A DNA stretch of 64,000 nt, from NCBI GenBank assembly GCA_000719025.1, contig JODP01000013.1, positions 1 to 64,000 on the forward strand, given 5' to 3'. Position numbers and translations under genes: made by a program. Shown piece after piece: positions 59,556 to 64,000 of the stretch (position 1 is the first letter of the stretch; every line of letters begins with the position of its first letter). This stretch comes from Kineosporia aurantiaca JCM 3230 (GTDB taxonomy: Bacteria; Actinomycetota; Actinomycetes; Actinomycetales; Kineosporiaceae). The notes below the pieces were generated by a model. That model did no database searches, was not told the DNA's origin, and saw only the letters and a list, made by a program, of their open reading frames with translations.

Positions 59556-59602
59556 ATAGGACTTCGTCTCATCACCGTACACCTGATGAGACGAAGTCCT
59601 AT
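59556..59602. promoter_or_regulatory. Double TetR operator with 19-bp inverted arms
   Basis: Perfect 19-bp arms (ataggacttcgtctcatca and its reverse complement) with a 9-nt spacer between divergent SDR and TetR genes. Each arm contains an AGACnnnGTCC dyad, so each is probably a full operator. TAGGAT (59606-59611) ends 6 nt before GTG 59618. Confidence 0.9.
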
Positions 59603-59617
59603 GAGTAGGATGGCAAC

Positions 59618-60193
59618 GTGCCACGCTGGGAGCCCAATCCGCGGGAGCGGCTGGAACGGGCCGCGATCACGCTCTTCGCCGAGCAGGGCTACGACGCGAC
59701 CACTGTCGACGAGATCGCGGCGAGCGCCGGTCTGGCCCGCAGCGCCTTCTTCCGGCACTTCCGGGACAAGCGCGGCGTGCTCTTCGGCGGCGAGGACCCG
59801 ATGCCCGCAAGGCTCGCCGACGGCATCCGCAACGCTCCGCCCGAACACACCGCTCTGCAGGCCGTGGAGACCGCCTTCGCCGGCATCGCCGACGTGTGGT
59901 TCTCCGCCGAGAGCCGCGACCTGGCCCCGCTGCGGTTCTCGGTGATCGCCGCGAGCGACGAGCTGCGCGAGCGCGAGCTGCTCAAGCGGCACGGCATCAC
60001 CGAAGAGGTGCAAAAAGCCCTGAGCGAGCGGGGCATCGGGGATCCGGCGGCAACCGTCGCCGCGTCCCTGGCCACTCTGGCGTTCGCTCGGACGGTTGCC
60101 GTCTGGGGGCGGCCCGGCGAGACGGAGGAGTTCACCGCCATCCTGAGCCGCGTGTTAGGCGAACTTCACACGGCTGCTCGCGAACTTCCCTGA
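59618..60193 (+). CDS. TetR-family repressor
   Basis: A 191-residue TetR protein with HTH TTVDEIAASAGLARSAFFRHF. GTG 59618 appears to be the first codon of a leaderless mRNA. The paired 19-bp arms upstream are its probable operator; the divergent SDR pair is the target. Confidence 0.9.
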   Translation: MPRWEPNPRERLERAAITLFAEQGYDATTVDEIAASAGLARSAFFRHFRDKRGVLFGGEDPMPARLADGIRNAPPEHTALQAVETAFAGIADVWFSAESRDLAPLRFSVIAASDELRERELLKRHGITEEVQKALSERGIGDPAATVAASLATLAFARTVAVWGRPGETEEFTAILSRVLGELHTAARELP

Positions 60194-60222
60194 ACGCAAC
60201 CCAGGCGCCGGCAAACCGCGAC

Positions 60223-60243
60223 GGGAGCCGGAAACCGGCTCCC
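60223..60243. terminator. Bidirectional hairpin terminator
   Basis: Perfect 9-bp arms GGGAGCCGG / CCGGCTCCC with an AAA loop between the convergent TetR and deoC genes. No T-tract. Confidence 0.8.
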
Positions 60244-60256
60244 AAGCGTCCCCAAT

Positions 60257-60931
60257 TCAGTAACTGCTGCTGGAAACCCCGCCCTCGATGACGGCCCGCG
60301 CCGACGACAGCCCGAGCCGGGTGGCGCCGGCCGCGATCATCGCCTTCGCGTCCTCCTGGGTACGGATGCCGCCGGAAGCCTTGATCCGGACGTCCGGGCC
60401 GATCGCCGAGCGCATCACGGTAACCGCGTGCACGCTGGCGCCGCCGCTGGGGTGGAAACCGGTCGAGGTCTTGACGAAGTCGGCCTGGGCCCGGGTGGCG
60501 GCCTGGCAGACCGCGGTGAGCTGCTCGTCGGTCAGGGCCGCGGACTCGACGATCACCTTGAGCAGGTGCGGCGCGGGGACCTTGCTGCGGACCGCGACGA
60601 TCTCGTCCTCCACGGTCTGGAAGTCGCCCGAGACCGCGGCGCCGAGGTTGATCACCATGTCGATCTCGTCCGCCCCGTCGGCGATCGAGTACCGGGCCTC
60701 CTCGGCCTTCACCGCAGCGCTGTGCGTGCCGCTGGGGAAGCCGCACACCGTGACGACGGCCAGACCGGAGCCCTCGGCGGCCTGCTTGGCCACGGTGACC
60801 AGGGTGGGCGAGACGCAGACCCCGAACACCCCCAGTTCCCGCGCGTCGGCGACCAGTTTGCGGACGTCCTCGGGCGTCGCTTCCGGCTTCAGGAGGGTCT
60901 GGTCGATATAGCTGGCGAGGTTCTCGGTCAT
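60257..60931 (-). CDS. deoC: Deoxyribose-phosphate aldolase
   Basis: A 224-residue class I aldolase that cleaves 2-deoxyribose 5-phosphate to glyceraldehyde 3-phosphate and acetaldehyde. Schiff-base Lys near 154 (FVKTSTGF), second Lys near 184 (RIKASGGIR) and Asp near 91 (DEIDMVIN) are all present. ATG 60931 has a weak ribosome site. No deoA, deoD or regulator is adjacent. Length is normal. Confidence 0.96.
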   Translation of the reverse strand: MTENLASYIDQTLLKPEATPEDVRKLVADARELGVFGVCVSPTLVTVAKQAAEGSGLAVVTVCGFPSGTHSAAVKAEEARYSIADGADEIDMVINLGAAVSGDFQTVEDEIVAVRSKVPAPHLLKVIVESAALTDEQLTAVCQAATRAQADFVKTSTGFHPSGGASVHAVTVMRSAIGPDVRIKASGGIRTQEDAKAMIAAGATRLGLSSARAVIEGGVSSSSY

Positions 60932-61136
60932 GAGCCGTAGATTACGCGGCCCGAACCACCCCTGAAACGCTTTACCCCCGGTCCGGGCGTTCGGTTGCGC
61001 GATCAGGTGATCCACGCAACGCTCCCGAGTCCACTTGCGCGTGTTCCTGGTTGTTCATCCGGCCGTGCCCGATTCAAGCTCACCCCGGGCGGGGACGAAC
61101 GGATGATCACCGAGTTCACCTTCGCTAGGGGACGTC
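60932..61136. other. Divergent intergenic region deoC / lipocalin-like gene
   Basis: A 205-bp gap with divergent promoters expected. A ctaggg box ends 6 nt before ATG 61137. No palindrome longer than 6 bp per arm stands out. Confidence 0.4.
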
Positions 61137-61565
61137 ATGTCCGAATCACTGTGCGGCTCTTGGAAACTCGTTCACTGGAAACGCATCTCGCAGGACGGCA
61201 GCATCGGCTACCCGCTCGGTGAGGCCGCCACCGGCACCCTGATCTACACCGCGGACGGGCGGATGGCCGTGCACATGGCCGCGTCCGGCCGCACCGCGCT
61301 GGACACCACCGACCCGCTCGGCGGAACCGTCGAGGACCGGGCGGCGGCATACTCGGGATACCTGGCCTACTTCGGTGCCTACTCGGTGACCGACGGCCAG
61401 GTCACCCACCGGATCGAGGCCAGCCTCTACCCGAACTGGTCCGGCGCCGAACAGACGCGCCCGTACACCCACGACGGCCCCTCCCTGGTTCTGCGCACCC
61501 CGCCGACCACCCTTCCGGACGGCTCGGTCGTGGTGAACGAGATGAGCTGGACCCGGATCACCTGA
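61137..61565 (+). CDS. Lipocalin-like domain protein
   Basis: A 142-residue single-domain beta-barrel protein (lipocalin-like, PF13924 type). It opens LCGSWKLVHWKR, a typical first strand, and ends VNEMSWTRI. No signal peptide. These proteins often accompany oxidoreductases or hydrolases and may bind small lipophilic ligands. Independent of the GH15 gene 77 bp downstream. Confidence 0.8.
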   Translation: MSESLCGSWKLVHWKRISQDGSIGYPLGEAATGTLIYTADGRMAVHMAASGRTALDTTDPLGGTVEDRAAAYSGYLAYFGAYSVTDGQVTHRIEASLYPNWSGAEQTRPYTHDGPSLVLRTPPTTLPDGSVVVNEMSWTRIT

Positions 61566-61642
61566 TCCGCCCATCTCAGGCTCCCTCCCGGCGAACTCTT
61601 CTCACCGCTCTCTCCTTCCCGCATTCCCCAAGGAGCCCAGTC

Positions 61643-63091
61643 ATGACCGCACCCACCACGGCCGCCGCCGGTACCGAGCCCCGGGCCACGGTGCTCGAGC
61701 CCGGCAGCCACGTCCGGGCCCGGGCCGCCTCCGCCTTCGTGGGATCGCGGGGCGAGCAGATCCAGTCCGTGGTGCAGCGCACCGACTTCCAGCTCACCGC
61801 GCAGCACATGTTCACGCTGATGCAGCGCAACGTGGCCAGCGACGGCTTCCTGTTCAGCGACCCGACCGACCCCTCGAAGTTCTCCACCCCGGGCTGCGTG
61901 ATCGCCGCGCCCTCGTTCCCGGCGAACTCCCCCGGCGTGGACCAGGACTACGTCTTCAACTGGACCCGGGACGCGGCGATCACCGCGATCGAACTGGCCG
62001 CGGCCTCGCTGCCGCAGCGGAACCACGCAGGCGTAGAGCCGCTGGAGGACTACGTCCGGTTCGCCGCGATCTGCCAGGGCAACGCCATGCCCACGCTGGC
62101 CCACGCCTGTTTCACCATCGAGGGCCAGTCCCGGCCGTGGACCGAGCAGAACGACGGGCCGGCCCTGCAGACCATCGCCATCCTTCAGGCCTTCCCCCAG
62201 ATCGACCAGGAGGCCCAGGATCTGGGTCGCCAGGTGATCGCCCGCAACCTCGAGTTCCTGCTCCAGCACTACCGGGACCAGACCACGAACCTGTGGGAAG
62301 AACACTCCGGGTACTCGTTCTTCGCCCGCTCGGTGCAGCTGCGCTGTCTGCTCGAGATCTCGGTGAACTCCCTCGGCATCCCCGTGCCGGACGGGATCGG
62401 CACCGCGATCGAGGCGCTGCAGGCCGGCCTGGAGGACCACTGGGACGGAACCCGTTACCTGAGCCTGATCTCGGACCGGGTCGAGGGGCTGCCGCCGAGC
62501 GATCCGGCCGGCCCGGGCTACGACCCGAACATCGACATCGTGATGGCCGCGGTCTACGGGGCGGTGCCGCTGACCGACACCCGCCTGCTGGCCACCGCGG
62601 CCGAACTGCGCCGCCAGTGGTCGGATCCCGCGTCGGACTACGTCTATCAGGTCAACCTCGCCGACGAGGCGCAGGGAATCGGGCCGATGATGGGCCGCTA
62701 CCCGGGCGACACCTACGACGGGGACATGTCCGACCACGTCCTCGGTGGCCATCCCTGGGCGCTGACCACCTGCAACTTCGCCGAGCTGTACTACCGCCTG
62801 GCGGACGGCGTCCGGTCGCTGGGAAGCCTTCCCTACGACCCGCTCTCGGCCCCGTTCTTCGCCCAGCTCCAGATCGGCGCCGACACCCCGCCCAGCGACG
62901 CGGTGGCCCGGCTCGAGGAGGCCGGCGACCGGATGCTCAAGGCGGTCGTCTACCACAGCGACAACCTGGAGCTGAGCGAGCAGTTCGACGCCTGGAACGG
63001 GTTCTGCCGCAGCGTGCGCAACCTGACCTGGAGCTACGCCGCGTACCTGTCCGCGGTCCGGGCCAAGACCGGCCTGCACGTCCAGGGCTGA
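61643..63091 (+). CDS. GH15 glucan 1,4-alpha-glucosidase (glucoamylase)
   Basis: A 482-residue (alpha/alpha)6-barrel glucoamylase related to fungal GH15 enzymes: DQDYVFNWTRDAAITAIEL (subsite -1 region), NDGPALQ, LWEEHSGYSFFARSVQLR with the acid Glu near 215 and the C-terminal LSEQFDAWNGF with the base Glu region near 457. No signal peptide, starch-binding domain or lipobox is seen, so it is probably intracellular or exported unusually. AAGGAG precedes ATG 61643. It lies 3 bp before the dehydrogenase subunit gene, so its glucose may feed the oxidase pair. Confidence 0.9.
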   Translation: MTAPTTAAAGTEPRATVLEPGSHVRARAASAFVGSRGEQIQSVVQRTDFQLTAQHMFTLMQRNVASDGFLFSDPTDPSKFSTPGCVIAAPSFPANSPGVDQDYVFNWTRDAAITAIELAAASLPQRNHAGVEPLEDYVRFAAICQGNAMPTLAHACFTIEGQSRPWTEQNDGPALQTIAILQAFPQIDQEAQDLGRQVIARNLEFLLQHYRDQTTNLWEEHSGYSFFARSVQLRCLLEISVNSLGIPVPDGIGTAIEALQAGLEDHWDGTRYLSLISDRVEGLPPSDPAGPGYDPNIDIVMAAVYGAVPLTDTRLLATAAELRRQWSDPASDYVYQVNLADEAQGIGPMMGRYPGDTYDGDMSDHVLGGHPWALTTCNFAELYYRLADGVRSLGSLPYDPLSAPFFAQLQIGADTPPSDAVARLEEAGDRMLKAVVYHSDNLELSEQFDAWNGFCRSVRNLTWSYAAYLSAVRAKTGLHVQG

Positions 63092-63094
63092 GCG

Positions 63095-63532
63095 ATGACC
63101 AGGCTGGAGCACTTCCTCGACCTCTCGGTCACCCTGACCGGGTTCAGCCACTTCCAGCTGCTCGGCACCGGGCTGACCGAGACCTACCTGGCAACTCTGG
63201 AAAGCATTGTGCCGGAGGACGTCCTGGGTCAGCTTTTGGACGCTGGTCCCGACAGTCTCGGGGACCCGGAACTCGGCCCGGTGGCCCGGAACCTGATCCT
63301 CATGTGGTACTGCGGCACCTGGAACCCGTTGCCGGACGACTGGCGCGACCGGCACGGCTCCTCGCCGCTGGACACCAGACACGTGATCTCGGCCGAGGCC
63401 TACCGCAGCGGCCTGCAGTGGGTGGCCGCCGGCGCCCACCCGGCCGGGGCCAACCAGCAGGGGTTCGGGGCCTGGGCGATGCCGCCCGCGGCCCTGGCCC
63501 CCGGCGCCTCCCCCTTGGAGCCCGTCTCATGA
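63095..63532 (+). CDS. FAD-sugar dehydrogenase small subunit (FAD-SLDH/Gluconate_2-dh3 type)
   Basis: A 145-residue protein like the small subunit of membrane-bound FAD-dependent sorbitol, gluconate or fructose dehydrogenases (PF12318 or related). It opens LEHFLDLSVTLTGFSHFQLLGTGLTETYLATL and has LILMWYCGTWNPLPDDW. No Tat signal, in contrast to many relatives. Its stop overlaps the GMC subunit start as ATGA. Confidence 0.82.
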   Translation: MTRLEHFLDLSVTLTGFSHFQLLGTGLTETYLATLESIVPEDVLGQLLDAGPDSLGDPELGPVARNLILMWYCGTWNPLPDDWRDRHGSSPLDTRHVISAEAYRSGLQWVAAGAHPAGANQQGFGAWAMPPAALAPGASPLEPVS

Positions 63533-64000
63533 ACACTGATGCCGACGTCGTCGTCGTGGGCGCCGGGGTCAACGGCGCCCTGCTGGCCAAACGGCTGACC
63601 ACCGAGGGGTTCCGGGTGCTGCTGCTGGAGTCCGGGCCGGACACCGCCTGGGACTACGAGAGCTACAGCAATCTGCATCTGGAAACGTTCTTCACCGCCT
63701 CCACCAAGAGCGTCGAATCCCCCTGGCCGGCCGCCGTGGGAGCCCCGCAGCCGGACACCGCGGACGTGAGGCGGGCCGACGGCTACTTCCTCCAGAACGG
63801 CCCGGACCGGTTCGGCAGCAGCTACTCCCGCACCCTCGGCGGCTCCACCCTGCACTGGCTCGGTGTCTGCCTGCGGATGCTGCCGGAAGACTTCGAACTG
63901 CACTCCCGCTACGGCGTGGGCCGGGACTGGCCGATCGGTTACTCCGATCTGGAGCCGTTCTACCGGGAGGCCGAGTACGAACTAGGGGTCTCGGCCGACG
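63529..64000 (+). CDS. GMC-type FAD dehydrogenase large subunit (partial, runs off right edge)
   Basis: The first 157 residues of a GMC-like flavoprotein. The Rossmann dinucleotide motif VVGAGVNGALLAKRL near residue 10 and the GGSTLHWLGVCLRML stretch near 104 match FAD-dependent sugar dehydrogenases of the sorbitol/fructose/gluconate type. ATG 63529 overlaps the previous stop. The 3' end, active-site His pair and any cytochrome subunit are outside the window. Confidence 0.88.
   Translation, partial: MNTDADVVVVGAGVNGALLAKRLTTEGFRVLLLESGPDTAWDYESYSNLHLETFFTASTKSVESPWPAAVGAPQPDTADVRRADGYFLQNGPDRFGSSYSRTLGGSTLHWLGVCLRMLPEDFELHSRYGVGRDWPIGYSDLEPFYREAEYELGVSAD

Noticed and set aside
61427..63439. 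Long open frame antisense to the GH15 gene
   Set aside because: Same GC artefact; the plus strand has intact GH15 catalytic motifs and a ribosome site.
1..64000. tRNA, rRNA, phage or insertion-sequence genes
   Set aside because: No cloverleaf-type tRNA sequence, rRNA stretch, transposase, integrase or terminal inverted repeats were recognised by eye. A tRNAscan and ISfinder search would settle this.

Overview
The window is very GC-rich, with dense codon use biased to G or C in the third position. GTG starts are common, translational coupling is widespread (ATGA, GTGA and TGATG overlaps), and regulator genes are numerous (six TetR, two LacI, two XRE/MmyB-type, two AraC, one IclR, one DUF5937/ArsR-like, one OmpR). 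Together with CUT1 sugar uptake, a Tat-exported GH53 and an LtrA-like protein, this points to the chromosome of a free-living, plant- or soil-associated actinomycete. A Kineosporia-like lineage is possible, but the genus cannot be fixed from sequence alone. I saw no rRNA, tRNA, CRISPR, prophage or insertion sequence.

Layout. 1-236 holds a 13-bp tandem array that runs off the left edge. 237-5833 is a leftward block: MFS transporter, OmpR response regulator, histidine kinase, GT39-like membrane glycosyltransferase and a hexapeptide-repeat protein. 5899-6897 is the divergent DUF5937-type regulator of the MFS gene. 6884-17260 is an arabinogalactan-use locus: LacI regulator, CUT1 transporter (binding protein plus two permeases) and GH51 arabinofuranosidase in one leftward operon, then two GH53 endo-galactanases under a second LacI regulator with palindromic operators in front of both. 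17217-28275 is a mixed region: a STAND-type ATPase, an epoxide hydrolase, an AraC protein, two regulator/effector pairs with clear TetR operators, an M55 D-aminopeptidase, an LtrA protein, a MazG-like protein and a NIPSNAP protein. 28300-29304 is a membrane-anchored alpha/beta hydrolase.

29566-34125 is a five-gene rightward operon: a 2-pyrone-4,6-dicarboxylate hydrolase-like amidohydrolase, a 4,5-dihydroxyphthalate decarboxylase-like protein, a DctA-type carrier, a PIG-L/GalB-like putative 4-oxalomesaconate hydratase and an RraA-like putative CHA aldolase. It reads as the lower half of the protocatechuate 4,5-cleavage (gallate) pathway plus its own transporter, without a ring-cleavage enzyme. 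34214-50773 mixes SDRs, a tautomerase, an unusual fusion of a left-handed beta-helix acyltransferase with an alpha/alpha-barrel-like domain, an aldo/keto reductase, a YtcJ-like amidohydrolase, a Roadblock protein, a lone condensation-domain acyltransferase, HutD and several regulators. 50874-55958 carries an esterase, pyruvate carboxylase (pyc) and a GNAT protein. 55960-60931 holds two TetR modules and deoC. 61137-64000 carries a lipocalin-like protein, a GH15 glucoamylase and the start of a two-subunit FAD (GMC) sugar dehydrogenase cut by the right edge.

Three themes recur. Small modules pair a regulator with a divergent enzyme or pump, with the operator visible between them. At least six genes look leaderless, with a TANNNT box 6-7 nt before the start codon. 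Convergent genes often overlap at their 3' ends (4, 4, 14, 44 and 44 bp), and where they do not, a strong hairpin without a T-tract usually separates them.
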